From NCBI GenBank assembly GCA_938046735.1, contig CALIXF010000003.1:62001-126000 (forward strand): 64,000 nt of DNA. The letters are read 5' to 3'. Of the stretch, positions 51,344 through 61,111 are shown in pieces; the first letter of the stretch is position 1, and each line of letters begins with the position of its first letter. Both the position numbers and the translations under genes were made by a program. Under the pieces are notes generated by a model. The model saw only the letters and a list, made by a program, of their open reading frames with translations. It was not told the origin of the DNA and did not search any database. This stretch comes from an uncultured Candidatus Saccharibacteria bacterium (GTDB lineage Bacteria > Patescibacteriota > Saccharimonadia > Saccharimonadales > Saccharimonadaceae).

Positions 51344-54300
51344 ATGAATGGTGGTAATAGATTAGAGGATTTAATCAGAGGTGGACACCAGCAGTCTGTT
51401 GAGTCAGAAACGACTGAACATGCTAATAATGCAGCTGGATCTCCTACTACACATACTCCAATAGAGGAGCAAAAAACAACACAGAAACAGATTTTAATGA
51501 TTCAGCCAAAAAACGGGGGGGATTTACAAAAAGGAATTGGAGGTGGTCTTTTTGTTGGAATTTTGATCTTTATGTTGATTTTAACAACGATTATTGTAGT
51601 GGTGGTGAGAATTTTAAAACAGAAACGTAAGGCAAAAGAACTTGAACGAGCATTAAAGTTGATCCCAATGTTGATTCATTTACCACCGTCGACTGATGAT
51701 ATTCAAGGAGGTGGAAGAGACGAGCGTGATGTGAATGATGAAGCAATCTCGCAGGCTACTATTATGTACACAATTATTTCTTCGACGATAAAAAAGTCGG
51801 GAATGAAAACGCATGTATATGGACAAAAATATTTTTCATTTGAAATTGTAGCAGTGGATGGTTTTGTTAAGTATTATGCAGTCGTACCAGCAGTTTTGAC
51901 GGAGACGGTAAAGCAGGCAATACTGACGTCTTATCCAACAGCAAGACTGGAGGAAACTGAGGTTGAAAATATCTTCAGTAGAGATGGTATGGATACTGAG
52001 GAGGGGGTGGATGGTACTCAATACAATGCTGAAAATTTTGTTTCTGGTGGCGAATTAGTAATGAAAAAAGATGTTGAGTATCCGATTATGACATTTCAGG
52101 AAATGAAATGGGACGCTCAACTAGCATTATTAAATGCATTTTCAAAAGTCCGTAACGGGGAAGGTTTGGGACTTCAGGTGATGTTTAGACCGTTAGATTC
52201 GAGTTGGTCTAAAAATGCGGAAATAAAAATTAAAAATATTAAGTCTGGTAAAAAAAGTTTTGGCAGTAAGGGTTCGAGTTTGCCAACCCGAATACTTTAT
52301 TTAATAACCGATCTAATTAGAGCTCCGTTTGAAGTCCCAGATGAACACAAAAAAGACAAGGATGAACAAAAAACTGAACTTTCACAAAAGAAACAAGAAG
52401 AAATTCAGGCAATTGAAGCAAAATCCAAGTTTCCGGTCTTTGAATGTTTAATACGTATTGTGGCTCATTCAAAATCGAAAGCCAGAAGCGAGGGATTGGT
52501 TGGCGGTGTGGTGGCAGCCTTTTCTCAATTTGATTCACCAAATTCAAACGGTTTCAAGTATGATTTGAGCAAGAAAGTTGATCAATTAATAACAGATTAC
52601 ATTTTTAGATTTTTTCCAGTTTCGAACAAAAAAATTGTACTAAATACACAAGAGTTAGCAACGATTTTTCATCTACCATCACAGGCATCGATCCCATCTA
52701 GTGGGGTAGAGAGACAGATGACAAAACAAGTTGATGGTCCGGCTTCACTAATCACTGATGGTGTATTAATTGGAAGAAATGAGTATCGTGGTGTAGTAAA
52801 AGAAATAAGATTAAGCGTTAACGACCGAAGGCGTCATATGTACGTAATTGGTGCTTCTGGTATGGGTAAATCGGTCTTTCTGAAGAATATTGCTTATCAA
52901 GATATGCTTGATGGAAAGGGATTTTGTTTTATTGATCCGCATGGTGACGTAACAGAGGAATTACTCTCGATGGTGCCAGAAAACCGCATTGACGACGTGA
53001 TTTATTTTGACCCATCAGATATGGAATTTCCAATTGGTATGAATATGTTGGAAGCGAAAACTCCAGAAGAGAAGGATTTTATCGTGCAGGAAGGTATTAA
53101 TATGCTTTATTCTCTCTATGATCCGGGGCATACTGGTATTTTTGGTCCACGCGGTGAACAGATGTTTAGAAATGCGGCATTGTTATTGATGAGCGATCCG
53201 AAGGGTGCAACGTTTTTGGATATACCAAGTCCGTTTATCAACAAAGATTTGGTGATTGATAAATTAAAATATGTGACGGATAGGGATTTATTTGATTATT
53301 GGACTAAGGAATTTCCGGCTTCGCAAAAATCAAACGATGCTGGTGAAGTAATTACTTGGTTTGCGTCAAAATGGAGTCCATTTAAACAGAATACGATGAT
53401 GAAACGGGTATTGGGACAGATTAAATCTGGATTTAATATCCGTGAAATTATGGATCAACAAAAGATTTTACTAGTAAATCTTTCAAAGGGTAAATTAGGG
53501 GAGTTGAACTCTAAATTGCTCGGTATGATTTTCGTGATGAAATTCCAAACAGCAGCAATGTCACGTGTAGATACACCGGAAAAAGAACGTAAGGATTTCT
53601 GTTTGTTTGTGGATGAGTTCCAGAACTTTTCAACAGAATCTTTTGAATCAATCTTGTCTGAGGCGAGGAAATTCCGACTTAACTTGATTGTGGCAAATCA
53701 GTTTATGACACAGCTAACAGACAAAATTCGTGAAGGTGTGCTTGGTAACGTGGGTACGATTGTCGCTGGACGTGTGGGTGTAACAGATGCAGAAATGTTG
53801 GAAAAAGTATTTACTCCAGTATTTAAGGCAGAAGATTTGCATAAGCAGCCAAACCACCATGCAATTACGACAGTATTAATGAATGGTATGCCGTCGGCAC
53901 CATTTACGATGAATCTACCTGCGCCAATGGGTAAAGAAGACCGAAGAGTCTTTGAATCATTAAGAGAATATTCTGCAAAGAAGTATGGTCGACCAGGGGC
54001 GGAAGTAGATAAAGAGATAGATGAACGTTTGAATATAAATAATGAAGAGAAAAAAACATCAACGTCGACCCCAAGTGCAGGTGAAGGGGGAAGTTTTATG
54101 TCGATGGTTGGGGAGAAAAAGCATTCCCAGGGGATTGATCTTGGAGTAGCTAAGGTTCCTGCTGATCAGGCGATACCGGGTTCACCTGAGGCGGCGAAAG
54201 TTATTCGGCAAGCGAACGAAGCTCTGACTCGAGAGTTATCTCTAGAGGAAATAGATGCTGAATTAGCTAGACTAAACCAAGAAAATGAAACTAGTGATTT

Positions 54301-54439
54301 AGACTGGTTGGAGAATGAGTCATTAAAAGAGAAAACTGTGGAGCATAAAAAAAGTATTGAATCGAAACAAGTGAACACCCAGGCAAAAAATAAAAATTCA
54401 GGGCAGATGAGTTCTGGTGATGTAATTCAACTACGGTAG
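51344..54439 (+). CDS. VirD4/TraG-like type IV secretion ATPase
   Basis: 1031 residues. One membrane helix near the start (about 66-90), an extended domain (about 100-480), then a RecA-like motor: Walker A IGASGMGKSVFLKN (about 505), FIDPHGDVTEELL, Walker B FCLFVDEFQNF (about 753), ANQFMTQL. C-terminal 130 residues are Glu/Lys/Ser-rich. Such coupling ATPases of the TraD/VirD4 group move DNA or protein across the membrane; in CPR they are often chromosomal and without a relaxase. No VirB4 or relaxase is in the window. GGGGAAAGAA precedes the ATG. Confidence 0.85.
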   Translation: MNGGNRLEDLIRGGHQQSVESETTEHANNAAGSPTTHTPIEEQKTTQKQILMIQPKNGGDLQKGIGGGLFVGILIFMLILTTIIVVVVRILKQKRKAKELERALKLIPMLIHLPPSTDDIQGGGRDERDVNDEAISQATIMYTIISSTIKKSGMKTHVYGQKYFSFEIVAVDGFVKYYAVVPAVLTETVKQAILTSYPTARLEETEVENIFSRDGMDTEEGVDGTQYNAENFVSGGELVMKKDVEYPIMTFQEMKWDAQLALLNAFSKVRNGEGLGLQVMFRPLDSSWSKNAEIKIKNIKSGKKSFGSKGSSLPTRILYLITDLIRAPFEVPDEHKKDKDEQKTELSQKKQEEIQAIEAKSKFPVFECLIRIVAHSKSKARSEGLVGGVVAAFSQFDSPNSNGFKYDLSKKVDQLITDYIFRFFPVSNKKIVLNTQELATIFHLPSQASIPSSGVERQMTKQVDGPASLITDGVLIGRNEYRGVVKEIRLSVNDRRRHMYVIGASGMGKSVFLKNIAYQDMLDGKGFCFIDPHGDVTEELLSMVPENRIDDVIYFDPSDMEFPIGMNMLEAKTPEEKDFIVQEGINMLYSLYDPGHTGIFGPRGEQMFRNAALLLMSDPKGATFLDIPSPFINKDLVIDKLKYVTDRDLFDYWTKEFPASQKSNDAGEVITWFASKWSPFKQNTMMKRVLGQIKSGFNIREIMDQQKILLVNLSKGKLGELNSKLLGMIFVMKFQTAAMSRVDTPEKERKDFCLFVDEFQNFSTESFESILSEARKFRLNLIVANQFMTQLTDKIREGVLGNVGTIVAGRVGVTDAEMLEKVFTPVFKAEDLHKQPNHHAITTVLMNGMPSAPFTMNLPAPMGKEDRRVFESLREYSAKKYGRPGAEVDKEIDERLNINNEEKKTSTSTPSAGEGGSFMSMVGEKKHSQGIDLGVAKVPADQAIPGSPEAAKVIRQANEALTRELSLEEIDAELARLNQENETSDLDWLENESLKEKTVEHKKSIESKQVNTQAKNKNSGQMSSGDVIQLR

Positions 54440-54489
54440 ATAATGGTATCGCTTAAAATGGTGTTAAATAACATATTTAATATTAAAGT

Positions 54490-54718
54490 ATTATAAAAAC
54501 ATTAAACTGAAAGACTGAGGGGTCTTAGAGGCTCTTAGAATGCGCCAGACGGGGTGTTTATCTTGACAGTCAGTTGAACTCGGGGTAAACTTAAAACAGA
54601 TATCGAGTGAGGTGAACGATTTAGTTTAATCTTGAGTTTGACTTTTAATCAAGAGAGGATCAAATTTTACAGCAAGTCTTTGGTATCAGCATAAAAAACT
54701 TAATGAGGTATTTGTTTG
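54490..54718 (+). promoter_or_regulatory. gyrB leader: gyrB promoter and structured leader
   Basis: A TATAAA box at about 54491-54496 is followed by about 210 nt of leader with possible stems: AACT...GACTG with CAGTC-AGTT (54506-54576), GTTTATC with GGTAAAC (54557-54590 region) and TCTTGA with TCAAGA (54630-54655). Such a long leader is unusual here. AGGT about 10 nt before the gyrB ATG may be the ribosome site. Confidence 0.4.
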
Positions 54719-56707
54719 ATGGCTGAAAAACAAAAAATTGAGGAATATGATAGTTCTGAAATTCAAGTTCTAGAGGGATTAGAGCCTGTTCGAGTACGTC
54801 CTGGTATGTATATTGGGTCGACTGGTTATGACGGCCTACACCATCTAGTGAAGGAGATAGCTGATAACTCGATTGATGAAGCGATTGCTGGTTTTGCTAC
54901 GAAAGTATTAATTACTCTACAGAATGATGGTGGGGTGAGAGTGGAAGATAACGGTCGTGGTATTCCTGTGGATATTCATCCAAAAACACATAAATCAACG
55001 CTTGAAACGGTTTTAACGGTACTACACGCCGGTGGTAAGTTTGGCGGTGGTGGATATAAAGTTTCTTCAGGTCTTCATGGTGTCGGTTCATCTGTGGTGA
55101 ATGCACTCTCAACAAGGATGATTGCTGAGGTTTATCGTGATAAAAAAGTTCATCATATTGAATTTGAAACCGGCAAGCCGATAATGCAGCTTGATACCTC
55201 AAAAAAGACTGATAAACAGGGAACTTGTATTACCTTTTATCCTGATCCGACAATTTTTAAAGAGACAACAACTTTTGATTATGATTGGGTTTCACATTAT
55301 GCGAGACACCAGGCGTATCTTACAAAGGGGATTTTGATTTCGGTTTTTGATGAAAGAACTGGCGAAAAAGAATCGTTTTATTTTGAGGGTGGAATTAAGA
55401 GCTATGTAAAACGCTTGAATGAAAGCAAGGAAGTACTAGCGGATGATATCTTCTATGTTGATAAACAAATTGAAGAAGCAGAAGTGGAGATTGCAGTACA
55501 ATATAATGACACTTATGTAGAGACCATGAAACCATTCGCTAATAACGTATTGACACCTGAAGGTGGTACGCATGTGGTAGGTTTTAGAACAGCTTTAAAC
55601 CGTACGATTAATGATTATGCAAGACGCAATAATCTTCTAAAAGAGAAGGAAGATAATCTGACGGGTGATGATATTAAAGAAGGTCTGACAGCAGTTATTT
55701 CCGTGAAGATCCCGAATCCTGAATTCGAAGGTCAGACTAAGAATAAACTGGGTAACCCAGAGGTGCGTGGCTATGTCGATAAGGTAATGTCAGAATATTT
55801 TGGCTATTATCTTGAAGAAAATCCGTCTATTGCGAAGAAAATTGTGGGGAAGGCGACTCTGGCGGCACGTGCACGTAAGGCGGCAAGAGCAGCACGTGAC
55901 AACGTGATTCGTAAGGGTGCGTTTGAGGGTTTGAATTTACCTTCAAAATTAGCAGATTGTTCATCAAGAGATCGAACTGAATGCGAACTATTTATTGTCG
56001 AGGGTAATTCGGCAGCTGGCTCGGCAAAAGAGGGAAGAAACTCAAAGATCCAAGCAATTTTGCCATTACGTGGTAAAGTTTTAAATACAGAGCGTGCTAG
56101 GCTAGATAAGATGTATGCCAATGCGGAGTTAGTTTCTTTGATTAAGGCGCTTGGGGTAGGGATTGGTGATCAATTTGATTTGTCGGGATTACGCTATTAC
56201 AAGATTGTATTTATGACTGATGCTGATGTTGATGGTGCCCATATTTCAACTTTGCTTCTTACTTTCTTTTTCCGTTATATGCCAGAGGTAGTAAAAGGCG
56301 GACATGTTTATTTGGCAAAACCACCACTATTTGGTCTAATTAAGGGTACGGGTTCAAATAGAAAAATTGATTATATTTATGACGAGGAAGCATTGGAAGC
56401 AAAAATTGCCTCCAAAATTGAGGAGCGTAAAAAGGAAGGTCTAAAGATTAATCCTGAAGATGAGAGATTTAAACAGGCAGGGTATACTGCTCAGCAGCGC
56501 TTTAAGGGTCTTGGTGAAATGAATGCACAGCAACTTTGGGATACGACGATGAATCCAGATAATCGTGTACTTGTGAGAGTAAATATTGAAGATGCAGAAA
56601 AAGCAGATGCAATCTTTACAAAGTTGATGGGGCAAGAGGTGGAGCTACGTAAAAACTTTATTCAATCAAGAGCTTCAAGTGTTAAAATTGATGATTTGGA
56701 CTTCTAG
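54719..56707 (+). CDS. gyrB: DNA gyrase subunit B
   Basis: 662 residues. GHKL ATPase: LEPVRVRPGMYIGSTG, IADNSIDEAI, DNGRGIPVDIH, GLHGVGSSVVNALS; transducer; TOPRIM domain with LFIVEGNSAAGSA, TDADVDGAHI and the C-terminal RFKGLGEMNAQQLW. With GyrA it introduces negative supercoils using ATP. The ATG at 54719 is preferred to the TTG directly before it. gyrA follows after 17 nt. Confidence 0.97.
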   Translation: MAEKQKIEEYDSSEIQVLEGLEPVRVRPGMYIGSTGYDGLHHLVKEIADNSIDEAIAGFATKVLITLQNDGGVRVEDNGRGIPVDIHPKTHKSTLETVLTVLHAGGKFGGGGYKVSSGLHGVGSSVVNALSTRMIAEVYRDKKVHHIEFETGKPIMQLDTSKKTDKQGTCITFYPDPTIFKETTTFDYDWVSHYARHQAYLTKGILISVFDERTGEKESFYFEGGIKSYVKRLNESKEVLADDIFYVDKQIEEAEVEIAVQYNDTYVETMKPFANNVLTPEGGTHVVGFRTALNRTINDYARRNNLLKEKEDNLTGDDIKEGLTAVISVKIPNPEFEGQTKNKLGNPEVRGYVDKVMSEYFGYYLEENPSIAKKIVGKATLAARARKAARAARDNVIRKGAFEGLNLPSKLADCSSRDRTECELFIVEGNSAAGSAKEGRNSKIQAILPLRGKVLNTERARLDKMYANAELVSLIKALGVGIGDQFDLSGLRYYKIVFMTDADVDGAHISTLLLTFFFRYMPEVVKGGHVYLAKPPLFGLIKGTGSNRKIDYIYDEEALEAKIASKIEERKKEGLKINPEDERFKQAGYTAQQRFKGLGEMNAQQLWDTTMNPDNRVLVRVNIEDAEKADAIFTKLMGQEVELRKNFIQSRASSVKIDDLDF

Positions 56708-56724
56708 TCTAGAAAGGAATGATG

Positions 56725-59301
56725 ATGAAAGAGAACAAAAACAATCCAGAGAATCTAGACAATGAGAAAATGAGTGAAATTAATGATATACCAGAGATGA
56801 CTGATAGTGAAGATGTACATATGGGGGGATTGACGGCGAGGCGCGCGGAAGACGGAATCGAGGAGTTGACAGTTGAAAATGTAATGGAAGATTCTTTCTT
56901 GCGTTATTCAATGTCAGTAATTATTGATCGTGCGTTGCCAGATGTAAGAGATGGCTTGAAGCCAGTACATCGTCGTATTCTTTATGCGATGTATAAAAAC
57001 GGTTGGAAAGCTCCACATGCAACAGTAAAATCTGCGCGTATCGTTGGTGAGGTGATGGGTAAATATCATCCACACGGTGACTCGTCAATTTATGATGCAA
57101 TGGTGAACTTGGCACAACCTTGGAAAATGCGATATACGCTAGTCGAAGGACAGGGTAATTTTGGCTCGATGGACGGTGATGACCCAGCGGCTTCACGTTA
57201 CACTGAGGCTCGTATGGATAAAGTGGGGGCAGAACTTTTGTCGGATATTGAAAAAGAAACTGTTGATTTTCGTGATAACTTCGATGGAACAGAGAAAGAG
57301 CCGGTAGTACTCCCTGCAGCAGTACCTAATATTTTGTTGAACGGACAGATGGGTATTGCAGTTGGTATGGCGACAAATATTCCACCACATAATTTAGGCG
57401 AGGTGGTTGATGCGACGGTAGAATTGATTGATAATCCAGAAGCAACGCTTGATGATTTAATGAAACATGTGAAGGGGCCAGATTTTCCAACTGGAGCTGA
57501 GGTGTATGGTGGGACACCAATGAAGCAAGCTTATGCGACCGGTAAAGGCTCGGTGACAATTCGTGCAATCGCTGATATCGAAGAGCGCAAGAATGGTCGT
57601 TTTAATATTGTGATTTCTGAAGTGCCGTATGGTATGAGTAAAGAGTCGTTTATTGAGAAAGTCCGACAGTTAGTGTTAGATAAGAAATTGACTCATATTG
57701 CGGATGCCAGAGATGAATCTGCTCGTGGTAAAATTCGTGTGGTAGTAGAGTTAAAGAAAGATGCTTATCCGAAGAAGATTTTAAATCAGCTTTATAAGAT
57801 GACTGACTTACAAACAACGTTCCATTATAATGTTCTAGCATTAGTGAATGGTATTCAGCCTCGAATTATGGGATTGAAGGAAATTTTGGCAGAATTTATC
57901 AAACATCGCCAAAAAGTGATTCGTCGTCGTACTGAGTATGACCTGAGGAAAGCAAAGGAGCGTGCCCATATTCTCGAAGGTTTGAAGATCGCCTTAGATA
58001 ATATTGATGAAGTGATTAAGACGATTCGTGAGTCTTATGATGACGCTGATAAACGATTAATGGAGCGATTTGGTCTTTCGGAGATTCAGGCAGCGGCGAT
58101 CCTGGCAATGCAACTACGTCGTTTGCAAGGACTAGAGCGTGATAAGATCGAGGCTGAACTCCAAGAATTAATGGCCATGATTGCGAAATATGAAGAGATT
58201 CTGTCGGATGAAGCAAAGGTATTAGCAGTAGTGAAAGATGAACTGCTTACTATGAAGGATAAATATGGTGATAAGCGTCGCAGTAAGATTTTTAATCATG
58301 AGCTTGGTAAATTCTCAGAGGAAGAATTGATTCCCGAAGAAGAAAGTGTAGTTTTGTTAACTGCTGAAAATTATATTAAACGCGTATCACAGACTGATTT
58401 TCGTCGACAAAATAGGGGGGGTAAGGGAAAACGTGGTATGACCACGAAAGAAGAAGATGTAATTTCACAGATTATTACGGCGAATTCGCATGATTTTCTT
58501 TATTTCTTTACTTCACAGGGCCGAATCTTTAAGATGAAAGCTTATGAAGTTCCACAGGCTTCGTTAACAGCTAAGGGCACAGCAGCAGTTAATCTCTTGA
58601 ATATGCATCCAGACGAAAAAATTACAGAGATCATTAAACATAATGATGGGATTGATCCTGAGACTGGTTACTTGTTTATGGCGACTAAGAAGGGAACAAT
58701 TAAGAAAACAGCGGTTAAAAATTATATGAATGTGCGTTCAAATGGTTTAATTACGATTAAATTGGATCCAGGAGATGAACTAAAATGGGTAAAGGCAACA
58801 ACTGGTAAGAATGATATCATTATCTCAACTTCTGCTGGTCAAGCAATTCGTTTTAATGAAGAGGATGTGAGAGCGATGGGCCGCTCAGCAATGGGAGTTC
58901 GCGGTATTAGATTGAGACCAAAAGATGAAGTAGTTGGTATGGATGTAGTGACAGATCCAAAACAAACCTTAATTGCAGTATCAGCGAATGGTTACGGCAA
59001 GGCGACACTAGTCTCTAATTTCCCAACTCATAAGAGAGGCGGGGTCGGAATTAAAGTGGCTTCAGTAACAGAGAAGACTGGTCCAATTGTGGCAGTACAT
59101 ACTTTGGATCCAGAAGCCTCAGAAGTGATCATGATGTCAAGTCTTGGACAGGCAATTCGTGTGGCCGTGAAGGATATTCCAGTACTCGGTCGTGCTACAC
59201 AGGGTGTAAGAATCATGCGACTTGCGGATGATGATACTGTAGCTTCACTTGGAATTGTGCTTCCAGAAGATAAGGAGGAAGAGCTTGAGGGCGAAGAGTA
59301 A
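56725..59301 (+). CDS. gyrA: DNA gyrase subunit A
   Basis: 858 residues. Breakage domain with [39 protein letters not shown] and catalytic Tyr in [13 protein letters not shown]-terminal beta-pinwheel of repeats including the GyrA-box [11 protein letters not shown] (about 557), which marks it as gyrase rather than topoisomerase IV. Three ATGs in a row follow AGAAAGGA; the third (56725) has the right spacing. Acidic tail. Confidence 0.97.
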   Translation: MKENKNNPENLDNEKMSEINDIPEMTDSEDVHMGGLTARRAEDGIEELTVENVMEDSFLRYSMSVIIDRALPDVRDGLKPVHRRILYAMYKNGWKAPHATVKSARIVGEVMGKYHPHGDSSIYDAMVNLAQPWKMRYTLVEGQGNFGSMDGDDPAASRYTEARMDKVGAELLSDIEKETVDFRDNFDGTEKEPVVLPAAVPNILLNGQMGIAVGMATNIPPHNLGEVVDATVELIDNPEATLDDLMKHVKGPDFPTGAEVYGGTPMKQAYATGKGSVTIRAIADIEERKNGRFNIVISEVPYGMSKESFIEKVRQLVLDKKLTHIADARDESARGKIRVVVELKKDAYPKKILNQLYKMTDLQTTFHYNVLALVNGIQPRIMGLKEILAEFIKHRQKVIRRRTEYDLRKAKERAHILEGLKIALDNIDEVIKTIRESYDDADKRLMERFGLSEIQAAAILAMQLRRLQGLERDKIEAELQELMAMIAKYEEILSDEAKVLAVVKDELLTMKDKYGDKRRSKIFNHELGKFSEEELIPEEESVVLLTAENYIKRVSQTDFRRQNRGGKGKRGMTTKEEDVISQIITANSHDFLYFFTSQGRIFKMKAYEVPQASLTAKGTAAVNLLNMHPDEKITEIIKHNDGIDPETGYLFMATKKGTIKKTAVKNYMNVRSNGLITIKLDPGDELKWVKATTGKNDIIISTSAGQAIRFNEEDVRAMGRSAMGVRGIRLRPKDEVVGMDVVTDPKQTLIAVSANGYGKATLVSNFPTHKRGGVGIKVASVTEKTGPIVAVHTLDPEASEVIMMSSLGQAIRVAVKDIPVLGRATQGVRIMRLADDDTVASLGIVLPEDKEEELEGEE

Positions 59302-59326
59302 GAGTAACTAGCTGAGATAAATAAGT

Positions 59327-59360
59327 TTTAAAAATACTCCGGAAACGGAGTATTTTTAAA
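59327..59360 (+). terminator. gyrBA terminator
   Basis: 14-bp stem (59327-59340 with 59347-59360), loop GGAAAC, A/T flanks on both sides. Confidence 0.92.
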
Positions 59361-59392
59361 GATGTTGATAAATGATAGGTATACAAGTATGA

Positions 59393-59427
59393 ATATCTTG
59401 CTTATGCTTGAGGATATCTTGCTTATG
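59393..59427. repeat. Tandem ATATCTTGCTTATG pair upstream of the surface protein gene
   Basis: Exact 14-mer at 59393-59406 and 59414-59427, period 21 bp (two helical turns). Resembles the pair before tmRNA. Confidence 0.65.
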
Positions 59428-59547
59428 ACAAGGTAGAAAATGAAGAAAATTACCCCTGTTAATTTAAAAATAAAAACGGTAATGATTGTGTGGTTTTGAA
59501 GTATTGTGCTAAGGTGCAGTTAAAGAAAATTAAGTGAGGAAAAAGAT

Positions 59548-60915
59548 ATGAATGAACATATCAAAAATATTAGAAAAGACGCAATTACAACGAATGGTGT
59601 AATGAGGCGAAAATATATTAGAACGGGCGTATTGATGGCTGCGATTAGTGCGGTAATGGCAGTAAATATAAGTGTACCAACTTTTGCAATAAATAAGACC
59701 GTGTTAACAGATGAAACTATTATGAACCAAGAACATCCTAATAAGCCAGAAGGAAATTGGGAAATTGAACCATTAAAATCTATACCGCCAAAATACGATG
59801 GTCATATACACTTACCAATGCCGTTTGTAGATGGAAAGTTAGCCGTAAGTCTTGATCGAATTGATAGAACAAATAGTCAAATTGAGTTTTCGATCAGTAA
59901 AAAATGGCTAGGTCAGCACAAAATTAAAAGAATTGGTTTTGCATCAGTGAGATGGTATGGGTATGCAATTGATCATGCAGGTCTATATGAAGCAAATCAG
60001 TTTGATAATGAATGGACGACTAAAATATTGGCAAGCAAAATTGATTATGAAGAGGTAACAGATCGACATGATGCAGGTGATCGTTATTTTTGGATTAAGC
60101 CAACGTTTGATTTATTCTATGAGTGGTCGAATGATGTAGTATATATGGTGCAATTAGATAATGACCAATATTATAATGGGCGAGTCATCTTTAAAAATGA
60201 TTGTATGACTGATTGGAAGCCTGGTAGAGATTGTCGAGTTAAGAGCTTTGATACAACAAAGACTGAATGGAATGCCAGATATGAACTACATGATGCACCT
60301 AAGAAGTATGTGGAAGGAATGAAACTTAAATCCGAGGATGGATATTTGAATAGTGACGTAAATGTTAGTGGGGTGGAAACAAGTGAGAAGTCTGACAAGC
60401 CAAAAGAATCAGAAAACTTAAAGGAATCAGAAAAGACTGAAGAAAAAACTGGAGAGGAAAAATCGGAAGAAAAGCAATCCAAAGAAAAGACTACGAAAAA
60501 TAAAGAAGATGGAAAAAATGAGCATCAAGAAGCAATCGCGGAAAAATCGCAATCTAATGAGGGGGAATTAAAAAATAAATATAGTCAAAGTAATAATAAA
60601 AACAAAGAATTAGTTTTAGCAACACAAAATATTACAGAGGGAAAGAAAAACTCAGAAGCAGAAGATGATGATGAGACGGAGATTGAGGTAGAAAATGAAA
60701 CGGAGAATGTAACTCAAGATGGTAATGGGCAACAAAAGTCTGCTAACGATAAGACTAATAATACCTCTATTGAAGTACCAAAGTTGGGGGAAATAAAGAA
60801 TGAAAGGAATTTTATACTGTGGTGGGTTTGGTTTATTATAGGCACAGTTGTAGGTGCCACTTTTCATAAGATCTTCCTCTCAATTCGCTCAAAGAAAAAA
60901 TCTATTTCAAACTAG
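59548..60915 (+). CDS. Surface protein: signal peptide, ectodomain, charged stalk, C-terminal anchor
   Basis: 455 residues. Signal peptide with cleavage probably after VPTFA (about 48); a compact ectodomain (about 60-250) rich in Trp/Tyr with two Cys (NDCMTDW, RDCRV) that may bond; a Glu/Lys/Ser/Asn stalk (about 265-420); a membrane helix (FILWWVWFIIGTVVGATF, about 423-440) and basic tail RSKKK. The segment VPKLGE before the helix recalls a sortase signal but lacks LPxTG. Probably an exposed protein facing the host. GTGAGGAAAAAGAT precedes the ATG; TTGTGT-18-TAAGGT is a possible promoter. Confidence 0.75.
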   Translation: MNEHIKNIRKDAITTNGVMRRKYIRTGVLMAAISAVMAVNISVPTFAINKTVLTDETIMNQEHPNKPEGNWEIEPLKSIPPKYDGHIHLPMPFVDGKLAVSLDRIDRTNSQIEFSISKKWLGQHKIKRIGFASVRWYGYAIDHAGLYEANQFDNEWTTKILASKIDYEEVTDRHDAGDRYFWIKPTFDLFYEWSNDVVYMVQLDNDQYYNGRVIFKNDCMTDWKPGRDCRVKSFDTTKTEWNARYELHDAPKKYVEGMKLKSEDGYLNSDVNVSGVETSEKSDKPKESENLKESEKTEEKTGEEKSEEKQSKEKTTKNKEDGKNEHQEAIAEKSQSNEGELKNKYSQSNNKNKELVLATQNITEGKKNSEAEDDDETEIEVENETENVTQDGNGQQKSANDKTNNTSIEVPKLGEIKNERNFILWWVWFIIGTVVGATFHKIFLSIRSKKKSISN

Positions 60916-60922
60916 AGCAATA

Positions 60923-61034
60923 GCCGGCGATAGAGCTCTCTCTTCATAGCAAAAATCTCTCAACGTATCGTCGGCAAATTGAGAGGGGGTGTACATTAAA
61001 AGATTCTATATCCTGCTATAGGTGTTAACCTATA
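60923..61034 (+). ncRNA. Candidate pseudoknotted 3' UTR or small RNA
   Basis: GCCGGCGAT (60923-60931) pairs with ATCGTCGGC (60967-60975); CTCTCAA (60957-60963), inside that loop, pairs with TTGAGAG (60979-60985), giving an H-type pseudoknot. A TATAGGT-GTTA-ACCTATA hairpin (61017-61034) follows, then the terminator. It starts 8 nt behind the surface protein stop. Confidence 0.45.
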
Positions 61035-61047
61035 ATCTTTATAGAGA

Positions 61048-61080
61048 AATTATGGCCATCATCGGATGGCCATAATTTTT
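61048..61080 (+). terminator. Terminator after the surface protein gene
   Basis: AATTATGGCCATC / GATGGCCATAATT with a short loop, followed by T-run. Confidence 0.92.
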
Positions 61081-61099
61081 GGTTTATAGAAATATGTGA

Positions 61100-61105
61100 T
61101 AAAAT
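61100..61105 (+). promoter_or_regulatory. Promoter -10, DUF212 gene
   Basis: TAAAAT 6 nt before ATG 61112; leaderless. Confidence 0.65.
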
Positions 61106-61111
61106 GGGTAT

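Noticed and set aside
54440..59301. Replication origin near gyrB-gyrA
   Set aside because: No dnaA, dnaN or recF in the window and no cluster of DnaA boxes was noticed; gyrBA alone is not evidence.
60750..60915. Sortase signal in the surface protein
   Set aside because: VPKLGE before the final helix lacks the LPxTG Thr-Gly pair in place, and no sortase gene is in the window.
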